Shown in pieces: positions 1-8,324 of a stretch of DNA of 64,000 nt. Where the stretch lies: positions 62,001 to 126,000 of the forward strand of contig CAZJVJ010000002.1 in assembly GCA_964549635.1 (NCBI GenBank). The letters are read 5' to 3'. The translations under genes were made by a program, and so were the position numbers. How positions within the stretch are numbered: the stretch's first letter is position 1; each line of letters begins with the position of its first letter. This stretch comes from VGNY01 sp964549635 (GTDB lineage Bacteria; Chloroflexota; Dehalococcoidia; GIF9; UBA5629). The notes beneath the pieces are model-generated. The model searched no databases and was not told where the DNA came from. It was given only the letters and a program-made list of their open reading frames with translations.

Positions 1-1
1 G

Positions 2-460
2 GGTTCACTTTTCATAGTCAATGATTATCTAGATATAGCCTTAGCTGTTAATGCCGATGGGTTGCACATAGGGCAAGAAGATTTACCATTGCCGGTAGTT
101 CGAAGATTGTTGCCTATTGACAAGCTTGTTGGCGTGTCGACACACACGTTGGCGGAAGCCCAGCGGGCGGAAATCGAGGGCGCGGACTATATCGCCCTTG
201 GCTCCATATTTCCGTCGCAAACTAAAAAAGATGCCAAAGTGGTTGGTCTAGAATGCTTGCGTCAAGTCAGGCAAGAGATATCTATTCCCATAGTAGCTAT
301 TGGTGGCATTGATAAGGAGAATATTACTGAAGTTATAACCGCAGGGGCTAATGCAATAGCAGTCATCAGTGCTGTCATGACTAAAGGAGATATAGAGGCG
401 GCAACTCGCCAACTGGTGAACGCGATTGAGGAGAAAACAAAAAGCTACAAAGAACCTTGA
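2..460 (+). CDS. thiE: Thiamine-phosphate synthase, C-terminal part (5' end outside window)
   Basis: The open frame runs in from the window edge, so the true start is not visible. ThiE joins the pyrimidine (HMP-PP) and thiazole (THZ-P) moieties to make thiamine phosphate in the cytoplasm. The visible residues match the family's TIM barrel: VNDYLDIALAVNADGLHIGQ near the edge, then LVGVSTHT, GADYIALGSIFPS with TKKDA following, and the phosphate-binding IVAIGGI and GANAIAVISA stretches. The barrel end is complete and the gene stops with a short charged tail. The last 35 bases overlap the start of the translin-like gene, so the two are probably co-transcribed. Confidence 0.93.
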   Translation, partial: GSLFIVNDYLDIALAVNADGLHIGQEDLPLPVVRRLLPIDKLVGVSTHTLAEAQRAEIEGADYIALGSIFPSQTKKDAKVVGLECLRQVRQEISIPIVAIGGIDKENITEVITAGANAIAVISAVMTKGDIEAATRQLVNAIEEKTKSYKEP

Positions 461-1085
461 ATCTATCGCTGAGAAAATCCGCCTCGATTTTTCAACCAAA
501 GATGCAGCGAGAGAAAATGCTTTACGCCTTTGCCGAGAGATAATTCGTTGTAGCGCCAGTGCAATTCGTACTGTGCACCGACGGGAGAGTGCGAAAGCCA
601 AGCGCATGTTGAATCTGGCACACACCTTGCTTCGGGAGTTGAACCAGGATATACTCCAGAAACATAATGATATACTTCATTCCGGCTTTGTTCACGACGC
701 TCAAAAAGAGTTTGCCGAGGCAAGCGCTATTTATGCCATAGTCACAGGCAAAGTGATTCCAGCACCGGAGGATATTGGGGTTAGCTATGCGGCGTACCTG
801 AATGGTTTAGGGGAAGCGGTAGGTGAACTCAGGCGCCATATCTTGGACAACCTACGGCGTGATGACCTTGGTGGATGTGAAGAATTATTGTCAATTATGG
901 ATGATATTTATGCTGCGTTGGTAACCATGGACTTTCCAGAGGGCATTACCTACGGTTTAAGAAGGACAACTGATTCTGTTCGCGCTATTTTGGAGCGCAC
1001 TCGTGGAGAGTTAACTTTAATCCTCAAACAGAGAGAATTTGCAAAAAAACTAGAACAGATGACTGTAAAAGAAAGAAAGAAGTAG
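426..1085 (+). CDS. Translin/TRAX-family protein
   Basis: A 219-residue all-alpha protein that resembles eukaryotic TRAX and archaeal translin-like proteins. TRAX is the nuclease subunit of C3PO, a single-stranded RNA endonuclease. The segment QKEFAEA (E95 and E98) aligns by eye with the TRAX motif QEYVEA, and GELRRHILDNLRRDD (E134, D146/D147) aligns with TRAX GELMRMCINSVGNGD, so the acidic residues used for metal-dependent RNA cleavage look conserved. The start is a TTG inside the end of thiE; no clear Shine-Dalgarno sequence precedes it, so coupling to thiE translation is likely. Family assignment is by remembered motif comparison. Function in bacteria is not established. It might bind or cut RNA or single-stranded DNA. 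Confidence 0.72.
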   Translation: MRRKQKATKNLESIAEKIRLDFSTKDAARENALRLCREIIRCSASAIRTVHRRESAKAKRMLNLAHTLLRELNQDILQKHNDILHSGFVHDAQKEFAEASAIYAIVTGKVIPAPEDIGVSYAAYLNGLGEAVGELRRHILDNLRRDDLGGCEELLSIMDDIYAALVTMDFPEGITYGLRRTTDSVRAILERTRGELTLILKQREFAKKLEQMTVKERKK

Positions 1086-1487
1086 CAAACGCACCTGTTT
1101 ACTAGCAATGCGCGGCATTTCCAGACATGTGTCCAATTCGAACAAATATTTCTTTGTAGATTTGTTATGAAATTAGGCTGCGGTATACCTTATTTTCTGT
1201 ATCGGGATAACATGCTTTTGAGATGTCGCAAAGACAACTATTTTGGCAGCTTAGCTAGTTGCCTGCCAGTCTACTCGTTTCTCTGAAAATACTTAGATAT
1301 CAATGCCTTTATGCTGCTGGTTGCCCAATACCGCCTTTGTCATAATGATGGCATTTTTACTGAACAGTTGGGCGGCAACAAAATAGTAGGACATCAATGT
1401 CCCAATTATGCTTTGATTGACAGCGTTACAATGCATTAGCTAGACTAACCACCTGCTGGCTAAAAAGTGGATCAAAAATAGCCTACT
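1086..1487. other. Intergenic region, 402 bases without a gene
   Basis: No convincing reading frame or RNA gene on either strand. The only signals are a weak promoter-like pair near the downstream gene (listed separately) and an imperfect dyad, GTTGCCCAA near 1319 against TTGGGCGGCAAC ending at 1380, with a three-base bulge. It could end the thiE-translin transcript, but it lacks a T run. Confidence 0.5.
1417..1446 (+). promoter_or_regulatory. Candidate promoter for the ACD alpha gene
   Basis: TTGACA at 1417-1422, an 18-base spacer and TAGACT at 1441-1446. The -35 is perfect, the -10 matches four of six positions. It sits about 40 bases before the ATG at 1488. Confidence 0.4.
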
Positions 1488-2870
1488 ATGCGAATTCTGC
1501 AACAGATGAAGCAATTTATGGAGCCACAATCAGTGGCCCTCATCGGGGTATCACGCTACACTGGCGAAGGCACTTTTAATGTGCTGGAGAACCTGCTTAG
1601 CTATGGCTACAAGGGCAGAATCTATCCGGTTAACCCAAGCGTTAGTGAAATACTTGGTATGAAAACTTATTCCAAAGTCACTGAGATAAATGAACCTGTT
1701 GACTTAGCAGTGTTAACAACACCGCGCGTCTTGGTGCCTTCTCTGCTGAAAGAATGTATCTCAAGCAATATTAAATCAGCGATAGTAGTAGCCCAAGGCT
1801 TTTCTGATGCTCGTGACATGGAAGGCAGGGAACTTCAAAATGAGTTGAACAGTATTGTGGAAAGCAAACAAATACGAGTGGTTGGGCCTAACACCTTTGG
1901 CACTGCCAATGTGTTCATCAATTTTAGCTCATCATTTGTAAAAATAAGAATGAAAAGGCAGCCAGTCGGTATCATTTGCCAGACAGGAGTCTTTTTCATT
2001 GGCTTTTCGGAGATGACGTTCATAGGTAAAGGTATTGACCTGGGTAATGCCTGCGATATTAAATTTTCTGATTGTTTAGAATATTTTGAGCACGATGTGG
2101 AAACGAAAGTAATAGCCCTTCATATCGAAGGTATGCAGGATACGCAGGGTTTCATTAACGTTTGTAAACGCATCGCCCCCAAGAAGGCCATAATAGCATT
2201 GAAAACCGGAAAAAGCGAGCTTGCCGCTAAGGCAGTCCAATCTCATACCGGTTCTATTGCAGGTAAGAAGGAAGTTTGGGACATAGCCTTGAAGCAATCC
2301 GGTGTAATTTCAGTAGCTGATTTAGAGGAGCTTATCGATTTGACCAGAGCATTCTGCATACTGCCCCCTATGGAGACGCCCAAGGTCGGCGTTATCACTA
2401 TCACTGGTGGCTTGGGTGTTATGGCCATAGATGCCTGTCGGAACTCGGTTGTAAGGATAGATACGCTATCACCAAAGACAAAAAGTTTACTGAATGCCAT
2501 GTCGCCTGTCTGGCTTAGCGTTGGAAATCCAGTAGACATTTGGCCGGCAATGATGACATCACAAATACCACTAAGACCGCTGATAGATGGCCTAAAAATC
2601 CTTCTATCGGACTCTGACATAGGCGCAGTTCTGTTTATAGGAGCCGCTTTTGACGAAAAATGGGGTAGCGGCATTTGTCAGCTTTTGACCGAGCTGGCTA
2701 CGGCATATGAAAATAAGCCTTTAGTATGTTGTATTTATGGACCTTACGCCGCTGAAACTGTAGAGAGGCTACAAAGTGAAGGAAAAGTGGTAGGTTTTGC
2801 AACCCCTGAAAGAGCTATGAGAGCGCTTATCCGACTCTACGAATATTCAGAATTACGAAAAGGGCTCTAA
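1488..2870 (+). CDS. ADP-forming acyl-CoA synthetase, alpha subunit
   Basis: A 460-residue CoA-binding protein of the NDP-forming acyl-CoA synthetase family (acetate-CoA ligase, ADP-forming). It would convert an acyl-CoA plus ADP and phosphate to the free acid, CoA and ATP, or the reverse. It has an N-terminal CoA-binding Rossmann domain (SVALIGVSRYTGEGTFNVLE, then YPVNPS) followed by two succinyl-CoA-ligase-like domains. H253 in QSHTGSIAG is the expected phosphohistidine. The length fits a separate alpha subunit without the ATP-grasp part. The matching beta subunit lies on the opposite strand, overlapping tail to tail by 18 bases. No good Shine-Dalgarno sequence precedes the ATG, so the ATG at 1506 is a possible alternative start. 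Confidence 0.9.
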   Translation: MRILQQMKQFMEPQSVALIGVSRYTGEGTFNVLENLLSYGYKGRIYPVNPSVSEILGMKTYSKVTEINEPVDLAVLTTPRVLVPSLLKECISSNIKSAIVVAQGFSDARDMEGRELQNELNSIVESKQIRVVGPNTFGTANVFINFSSSFVKIRMKRQPVGIICQTGVFFIGFSEMTFIGKGIDLGNACDIKFSDCLEYFEHDVETKVIALHIEGMQDTQGFINVCKRIAPKKAIIALKTGKSELAAKAVQSHTGSIAGKKEVWDIALKQSGVISVADLEELIDLTRAFCILPPMETPKVGVITITGGLGVMAIDACRNSVVRIDTLSPKTKSLLNAMSPVWLSVGNPVDIWPAMMTSQIPLRPLIDGLKILLSDSDIGAVLFIGAAFDEKWGSGICQLLTELATAYENKPLVCCIYGPYAAETVERLQSEGKVVGFATPERAMRALIRLYEYSELRKGL

Positions 2871-3554
2871 GATAACCCTGGCATCAACCGCAACGGCCCC
2901 ATTTTTATAGGCAAAAATCGGGTTAAGGTCGAGCTCCTTTATCTCCGGGTTATTCTGGACAAAATCAGAAACCTTTAATATCAAATCTTCCAAAAACTCA
3001 ATATCTGCTGGCTCTTGCCCCCTATAACCTTCAAGCAGAGGGTATCCTTTTATCTCCCGTATCATCTCTCTGGCATCTCTCTTAGCCAGTGGAACAATCC
3101 TGAAAGCTACATCCTTCAATACCTCTACTAACACTCCTCCCAAGCCAAACATCAGCACTGGCCCGAACTGTGCGTCTTTTGTCATACCTATGATTATCTC
3201 TATTCCAGGACGTGCCATCTTCTGTACAGAGACCCCATGAATTTTTGCCACGGGATTATGTTTCTTAATGCTAGCGAGAATCTCGCTGTATGCGTTTCCC
3301 ACCTGGGTAGCATTTTTTAAGTTGAGTTTGACACCGCCAGAATCGCTTTTGTGGATAATATCAGGTGAGACTATTTTAAGTACCACGGGGAACCCCATGC
3401 TTTTGCTAAGAGCTACAGCTTCCTTCTTGGCTCGTGCCAGCTTGGCCTCAACAACAGGTATCCCAGCTTCCTTAAGCCATTCTTTGGACTCAATTTCGGT
3501 CAATTGTGTCCTGTTCTCTTTTCTGGCCAGTTTTAATATCTCGTTCTTCTTCAT
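2853..3554 (-). CDS. ADP-forming acyl-CoA synthetase, beta subunit (ATP-grasp)
   Basis: A 233-residue ATP-grasp domain protein, the usual size of the separate beta subunit. It binds nucleotide and exchanges phosphate with the histidine of the alpha subunit. Typical segments are ESKEWLKEAGIPVVEAKLA, GFPVVLKIVSPDIIHKSDSG (phosphate/CoA interface), MFGLGGVLVEVLKDVAFRI and the C-terminal ELDLNPIFA. Its 3' end overlaps the alpha gene on the other strand by 18 bases, so the two subunits of one enzyme are transcribed convergently. This could make each transcript antisense to the tail of the other. Confidence 0.92.
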   Translation of the reverse strand: MKKNEILKLARKENRTQLTEIESKEWLKEAGIPVVEAKLARAKKEAVALSKSMGFPVVLKIVSPDIIHKSDSGGVKLNLKNATQVGNAYSEILASIKKHNPVAKIHGVSVQKMARPGIEIIIGMTKDAQFGPVLMFGLGGVLVEVLKDVAFRIVPLAKRDAREMIREIKGYPLLEGYRGQEPADIEFLEDLILKVSDFVQNNPEIKELDLNPIFAYKNGAVAVDARVILEPFS

Positions 3555-3802
3555 TTAATCCCCCTTATAGTTCATCGGCCATAAAAACGCGAGCAACATT
3601 TTAGCTAATTTTGTTTACCTATGTAAAGAATTTGCATCTGCGAGGTCTTTTTTCAAGCACAATTAACATTATTGGATTATTTGCCTACAATACGCCATAT
3701 CGCTGTCGGTGTTATACATAAACTCATACCTAGAAAAGAATTTACTACAATCTCCGTGCTATACTTTGTGGTGCAAGATAAACCACTGTAGGGGGGAGAT
3801 AA

Positions 3803-4426
3803 TTGTCGAGGCACGAAAGCTTATCCAGATTGAAAGTCCTGGGCATCGCCGGGAGTCCTCGTCGAAACGGCAATACGGATATCCTATTGAAACAGGCAAT
3901 GGCTGGTGTTACAAGTCAGGGTGCCGAGGCAAAAACAGTCATTTTAAGTGAATTGAATATTTTCCCTTGCCGGCACTGCGATGGTTGTATTAAAACAGGC
4001 AAGTGTGTGATAAATGATGATATGCAATGGTTGCACAACGACCTAAGAGAGGCTGACCGGGTGATTCTAGCGTCACCCATTTTTTTCATGGGGGTTACTG
4101 CTCAAACAAAAGCTATGATTGACCGCTGTCAGGCATTGTGGGTGATAAAATATGTTCTTAAACTTCCAGTGGCAACTGACCCTGAAAAAGGGCGCAGAGG
4201 CATCTTCGTTTCGGTAGGTGGGACGAAGCTTCGTAACTTATTCCAGCCAGCGATAGCTACGGTCAAAAGCTGGTTTACAACACTAGAAGTCAAATATGCG
4301 GGTGAATTAGTTTTCCCAGGTATAGATGAAAGAGATGCCATCTTTAAGCATCCTACGGCGATTAGAGACGCATATATTATGGGCCAAAAATTAGTCAGTA
4401 GCCTCGGTGATAAGGTAGATTTTTAA
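3803..4426 (+). CDS. Iron-sulfur flavoprotein-like NAD(P)H-dependent FMN reductase
   Basis: A 207-residue flavodoxin-fold protein. The N-terminal VLGIAGSPRRNGNTD is the FMN phosphate-binding loop. C56, C59, C62 and C68 (spacing C-x2-C-x2-C-x5-C) form the compact cysteine motif of Methanosarcina-type iron-sulfur flavoproteins, which bind a 4Fe-4S cluster beside FMN. ILASPIFFMGVTAQTKAMID is the family's second FMN-contacting segment. It probably transfers electrons in the cytoplasm; donor and acceptor are unknown. Translation starts at TTG 3803 behind GGGGGGAGA. It is divergent from the ACD beta gene and lies just upstream of the beta-oxidation operon promoter. Confidence 0.85.
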   Translation: MSRHESLSRLKVLGIAGSPRRNGNTDILLKQAMAGVTSQGAEAKTVILSELNIFPCRHCDGCIKTGKCVINDDMQWLHNDLREADRVILASPIFFMGVTAQTKAMIDRCQALWVIKYVLKLPVATDPEKGRRGIFVSVGGTKLRNLFQPAIATVKSWFTTLEVKYAGELVFPGIDERDAIFKHPTAIRDAYIMGQKLVSSLGDKVDF

Positions 4427-4451
4427 CTGCTTGGTTTAGCAAAACGCGGGA

Positions 4452-4480
4452 TTGACACAGGTTGTAGCGTGTGCTATATT
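4452..4480 (+). promoter_or_regulatory. Promoter of the HMGS-thiolase-MaoC-ACAD operon
   Basis: TTGACA (4452-4457), exactly 17 bases, then TATATT (4475-4480). This is a near-consensus sigma-70 promoter 41 bases before the ATG at 4521, which has AGGAGG at 4507-4512. Confidence 0.8.
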
Positions 4481-4520
4481 GCCGTTCGGCTTTAAACGCT
4501 GACATCAGGAGGTTAATTAC

Positions 4521-5963
4521 ATGGTTGGTATTAAGTCCTATGGCGCTTACATCCCGCGGTACAGAATGAACCGCAATACTATCTTTGGAGCGGTGGGGTT
4601 TCTGGGTACATTTCCAACACCTGGCGAGAAAGCGGTTGCCAATCACGATGAGGATACCCTTAGCATGGCGGTAGCTGCTGGGATCGACTGCATCGATGGG
4701 CTGAAAAGAGAAGTAATAGATGGTTTGTATCTTGCTACTACCAGTCAGCCATATGTGCTGAGACAAAACTCGGCGATAGTTGCTGTTGCTCTTGATTTGC
4801 AGCCTAATATAAGGACAGCTGATTTCATCGCCTCCAACAAGGCGGGTACTACTGCTCTCATTGCTGCCTTTGACGCTGTAAAGGGGGGTACCTCGAGCAA
4901 TATTTTAGTCTGCGCTTCAGATTGCCGACTGAGCAAGCCTGGTGGTCCTCAGGAACATCTGTATGGTGACGGCGCTGCAGCTTTATGGGTAGCGAATGAC
5001 GATGTAATTGCTACTTTCGAGGGTTTTTATTCTGTTTCCTACGATTTCCCGGACCGCTGGAAGGCAAGCACCGAGGACTTTGAACATGCTTGGGAAGATA
5101 GATTCATTCGGGACGAAGGCTATACAAAAATGATACCCGAAGCAATTGCTGGCCTACTTAAGAAGTATAATTTGAACATAAGGGAATTTGCCAAAATTGC
5201 GTTTCCCGGTATTTATGCCAGAGAGCATGCCGGTATTCTCAAAAGACTGGGTGCAGAACCGGGCCAAAGTCAGGATACCTTAATTGACAAAGTTGGTGAT
5301 ACCGGGACAGCTTCACCCTTAATGATGCTTGTAGCTGCGCTAGAGGATGCCAAACCTGGAGACAAGATTCTGGTTGCCAGCTTTGGTAACGGCAGTGATG
5401 CCCTGTTTTTCCAAGTGACCGAAAATATAAAGAACGTAGGCGAGAGGCGTGGAGTGAAGAAACATTTGGTTTCAAAAAAGGAGCTCACCAGCTATGAAAA
5501 ATATCTGGCTTTCCGTAAGTTAGCGCCGATGGACGTTGGCCTTCGGGGTGAGGTAGGCATTCGCACCCCAATGTCTGCACTATATAGGGAACGAAAGACG
5601 ATCCTAGGCTTGGTTGGCTCCAGGTGTAAAAAGTGTGGCACTCCGCAATATCCACCTCAAAGAGTTTGCGTCAACCCTGATTGTGGATCTGTGGATGAGA
5701 TGGAAGACTATCGCTTTTCAGATAAGAAGGGCGTTGTGTTTACTTATACTGGAGACAATTTAGCTGCAAGTATTGACCCACCGTCAATTTATGGTCTGGT
5801 GGATTTTGAAGCTGGTGGAAGGTACTGGTTTGATTTTACAGATTGCGACCTTGACTCAGTTAGAGTAGGTATACCTGTGGAGATGACCTTTCGCAAAAGG
5901 TATGCGGACGAACCAACAGGTGTATATGGTTATTCTTGGAAGGCAACACCTATACGTGACTAG
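4521..5963 (+). CDS. HMG-CoA-synthase-like protein fused to a DUF35 (Zn ribbon/OB-fold) domain
   Basis: A 480-residue protein with two parts. Residues 1 to about 340 are a thiolase-superfamily HMG-CoA synthase-like domain (GIKSYGAYIPRYRM, GDGAAALWV, FPGIYAREHAG, FGNGSDALFF). Residues about 365-478 are a DUF35 acyl-CoA-associated domain with a zinc ribbon, CKKCGTPQYPPQRV then C and C (C-x2-C-x10-C-x4-C), followed by an OB fold. Archaeal HMG-CoA synthases carry the nucleophile in ACKAGT; here the matching stretch is ASNKAGT, so asparagine (N106) replaces cysteine. In archaea HMGS, DUF35 and thiolase form one complex, and the next gene is a thiolase. The protein may therefore be a scaffold or C-C bond-forming/cleaving partner instead of a true HMGS. 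First gene of the operon. Confidence 0.85.
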   Translation: MVGIKSYGAYIPRYRMNRNTIFGAVGFLGTFPTPGEKAVANHDEDTLSMAVAAGIDCIDGLKREVIDGLYLATTSQPYVLRQNSAIVAVALDLQPNIRTADFIASNKAGTTALIAAFDAVKGGTSSNILVCASDCRLSKPGGPQEHLYGDGAAALWVANDDVIATFEGFYSVSYDFPDRWKASTEDFEHAWEDRFIRDEGYTKMIPEAIAGLLKKYNLNIREFAKIAFPGIYAREHAGILKRLGAEPGQSQDTLIDKVGDTGTASPLMMLVAALEDAKPGDKILVASFGNGSDALFFQVTENIKNVGERRGVKKHLVSKKELTSYEKYLAFRKLAPMDVGLRGEVGIRTPMSALYRERKTILGLVGSRCKKCGTPQYPPQRVCVNPDCGSVDEMEDYRFSDKKGVVFTYTGDNLAASIDPPSIYGLVDFEAGGRYWFDFTDCDLDSVRVGIPVEMTFRKRYADEPTGVYGYSWKATPIRD

Positions 5964-5998
5964 AGTTGCCTAATTGAATAAAGTACGGAGGATACAAA

Positions 5999-7201
5999 AT
6001 GGCAGAAGGCATTAAAGACAAGGTAGCTATTATAGGTATGGGATGTACTAAATTTGGAGAACTGTGGGACAAGAGCGCTGAGGATTTGATGGTTGATGCG
6101 TTTAAGGAATGCATTGAGGATGCGGGGATAGATAAGAAAGACCTTCAGGCTGCTTGGTTTGGGGTACACTTTGAAGAGCAAAGTGTCGGCAAAGGCGCCA
6201 CATCCTTGGCGCTGGCACTTAAGTTGCCCTTTATTCCGGTCACACGGACAGAAAACTTTTGTGCTACCGCAACCGAAGCTTTCAGAGGTGCCTGTTACGC
6301 GGTGGCTTCTGGGGCTTATGACATTGTGCTTGCGTTAGGCGTGGAGAAGCTCAAGGATACTGGATATGGTGGACTTCCTGGTGGCCCTGGTTTGATGGGG
6401 ACGAGAAATGCACTTATCATGCCCAAGCTGACTGCCCCGGGGGCTTTTGCTATGATGGCTACTAGATATTTTGCCGTGTATGGGCTCAGTCCGGAGGAAG
6501 GCAAAAGGATGTTGGCTAAGGTGTCAGTCAAAAGTCATTACAATGGAGCCAGGAATCCAAAGGCACACCTGCGCCGCGAGATAACTGAAGAGCAGGTGGT
6601 TAACGCCCCTATTATTGCTTGGCCGCTTGGGCTTTTCGACTGCTGTGGAGTGAGTGATGGCGCGGCAGCAGCAATTGTTACTCGAGCCGACATGGCTAAA
6701 AATTTCAGGCCTGACCCTGTATATGTGAAAGCGCTCCAGGTTGCCGTAAGTTCAGGTGAAGAGTTGATGTATACCAAGTGGGATGGCGCTCATGTTGAGA
6801 CGGGGTACCGGGCCGGAGTCCTTGCTTACAAAGAGGCTGGTATCAAGAATCCGCGCCAGGAGATAAGTATGGCCGAGGTACACGACTGCTTTTCGATTAC
6901 TGAAGCAGTAACAATGGAGGATTTGCAGTTCAGCCCCAGAGGAAAGGTTAAAGAAGATATTGAATCTGGTCGCTTTAATATTAATGGAGAGCAACCTATC
7001 CAGCCTGATGGTGGCTTGAAATGCTTTGGGCATCCTATTGGCGCTTCTGGGTTGAGAATGCTGTATGAAATGTACAAGCAGTTACAGGGGAAGGCTCAGT
7101 TGCCCGAGCGCCAGATAAAGAATCCCAAACTGGGTCTCACTCATAACATGGGTGGCTTCCCGGCGATGAATATAGTCAGCGTGGCTATCGTCGGACTGTA
7201 A
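5999..7201 (+). CDS. SCP2-type thiolase (acetyl-CoA acetyltransferase-like)
   Basis: A 400-residue thiolase of the sterol-carrier-protein-X/archaeal type. It should cleave 3-oxoacyl-CoA with CoA, or condense acyl-CoAs. C88 in ENFCATATEAF is the nucleophile, H345 in CFGHPIGASG is the conserved base, and GLTHNMGG near the C-terminus is typical of this branch. The N-terminal KVAIIGMGCTKFGELWDKS is characteristic of family members that pair with DUF35 proteins. It follows the HMGS/DUF35 fusion by 35 bases with a good ribosome binding site. Position and family suggest a thiolase/DUF35 complex at the C-C cleavage step of the pathway encoded here. Confidence 0.9.
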   Translation: MAEGIKDKVAIIGMGCTKFGELWDKSAEDLMVDAFKECIEDAGIDKKDLQAAWFGVHFEEQSVGKGATSLALALKLPFIPVTRTENFCATATEAFRGACYAVASGAYDIVLALGVEKLKDTGYGGLPGGPGLMGTRNALIMPKLTAPGAFAMMATRYFAVYGLSPEEGKRMLAKVSVKSHYNGARNPKAHLRREITEEQVVNAPIIAWPLGLFDCCGVSDGAAAAIVTRADMAKNFRPDPVYVKALQVAVSSGEELMYTKWDGAHVETGYRAGVLAYKEAGIKNPRQEISMAEVHDCFSITEAVTMEDLQFSPRGKVKEDIESGRFNINGEQPIQPDGGLKCFGHPIGASGLRMLYEMYKQLQGKAQLPERQIKNPKLGLTHNMGGFPAMNIVSVAIVGL

Positions 7202-7228
7202 TAAGTAACTAAAGTTAAGGAGGTTTAT

Positions 7229-7708
7229 ATGATGGCTGAAGGCTCCCTAATTACGGATGCACTTAAAAAGCTGATAGGTGTTCCTGGAGAGCCAGTTATT
7301 TTTAAAGTTGAAGAAGGAGCGATACAAAGGTATGCACAAGCTATAGGTGACCCTAATCCTTTATTCAACGATATAGAGAATGCCAGCAAGAACAAATATG
7401 GCAGGTTGATTTGCCCTCCAGGCTTTACCGGGTGGCCGATAAAGCCCGGATTTTCTATGTTTAAACTGATTGATTCGTTGGTCAAAGCTGGGGCACCACC
7501 TCGGTTGCTGGACGGCGGTGTGGAATATGAATTTTTTGAGCCGATAGGGGCCGGAGATGTGCTAGTTGCTACCACAAAGGTTGCTGATATCACTGAACGT
7601 GAAACAAGAATGGGCAAGACCTTGTTTACCACTGTCGAGACGACCTTTGTCAACCAAAAGAATAACAAGGTCATGCTAAAAAGCCGTTCCACGTTGATCC
7701 AATTTTAG
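7229..7708 (+). CDS. MaoC-like hot-dog protein, FAS1-type N-terminal dehydratase family (probably non-catalytic partner)
   Basis: A 159-residue single hot-dog domain of the MaoC_dehydrat_N type. In the active-site stretch, where R-hydratases have D-x-N-P-x-H, this protein has GDPNPLFND: D41 is present but phenylalanine (F46) replaces the histidine. It is followed at once by a second MaoC protein with an intact motif. Two-subunit enoyl-CoA hydratases such as ChsH1-ChsH2 of mycobacteria have the same arrangement, one active and one inactive hot dog, which together make room for bulky acyl-CoAs. Ribosome binding site AAGGAGG; a second ATG follows directly at 7232. Confidence 0.85.
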   Translation: MMAEGSLITDALKKLIGVPGEPVIFKVEEGAIQRYAQAIGDPNPLFNDIENASKNKYGRLICPPGFTGWPIKPGFSMFKLIDSLVKAGAPPRLLDGGVEYEFFEPIGAGDVLVATTKVADITERETRMGKTLFTTVETTFVNQKNNKVMLKSRSTLIQF

Positions 7709-7742
7709 GTGGCTTGTAACCATTTCAGATTGAGGAGGAGAC

Positions 7743-8213
7743 ATGGCTAAGCAAGTTTATTATGAAGATGTTGAAGTGGGAACCGAAATACCCCCGCTAG
7801 CTAAAATTGCCACAACTCGGATGCTGGTTCAGTGGGCAGGAGCCAGTGGTGATTTTAACCCATTACATTATGAAGATGACTTTGCCAAAGCTATGGGTGT
7901 AGGTGCACCTATAGTGCACGGTGCACTCAAACGTGCCTGGCTTGGACAACTGATGACAGATTGGATTGGTGAGGAGGGGGTGCTAAAAAAACTGTCATGC
8001 CAGTATCGTGGCATGGACTACCCGCGTAAGATGAAAACCATAGAAGAACCGCACGATGGTGAGACATGGTGGTGCAAAGGTAGGGTGGTCAAGAAATATG
8101 AGGAGGGTGGCGAGCACCTGGTAGAGTGTGAAATCTGGGTAGAAAATGGTAAGGGGGAAAAGACGACACCGGGTAAAGCCTTGGTTGCCCTACCATCAAG
8201 AGGCAAGAAATAA
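7743..8213 (+). CDS. MaoC-family enoyl-CoA hydratase (catalytic partner)
   Basis: A 156-residue hot-dog protein. GDFNPLHYED carries the full R-specific enoyl-CoA hydratase motif, with D37 and H42 as the catalytic pair, and GAPIVHG follows as in the family. It would add water to a trans-2-enoyl-CoA to give a 3-hydroxyacyl-CoA for the two dehydrogenases downstream. It starts at ATG 7743 behind GAGGAG, 34 bases after the partner gene. A heteromer with the 7229 product is likely by analogy to ChsH1-ChsH2. Confidence 0.9.
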   Translation: MAKQVYYEDVEVGTEIPPLAKIATTRMLVQWAGASGDFNPLHYEDDFAKAMGVGAPIVHGALKRAWLGQLMTDWIGEEGVLKKLSCQYRGMDYPRKMKTIEEPHDGETWWCKGRVVKKYEEGGEHLVECEIWVENGKGEKTTPGKALVALPSRGKK

Positions 8214-8324
8214 GCATAGAGCTTGGCTGGATAGGTAATCGAAGAGTGATTTGTACGAAACATTTGAAACGAGCTGGCGTTCCGCCAGACGAAAATAACA
8301 ACGTAAAGGAGGTAAAGATAGAAA

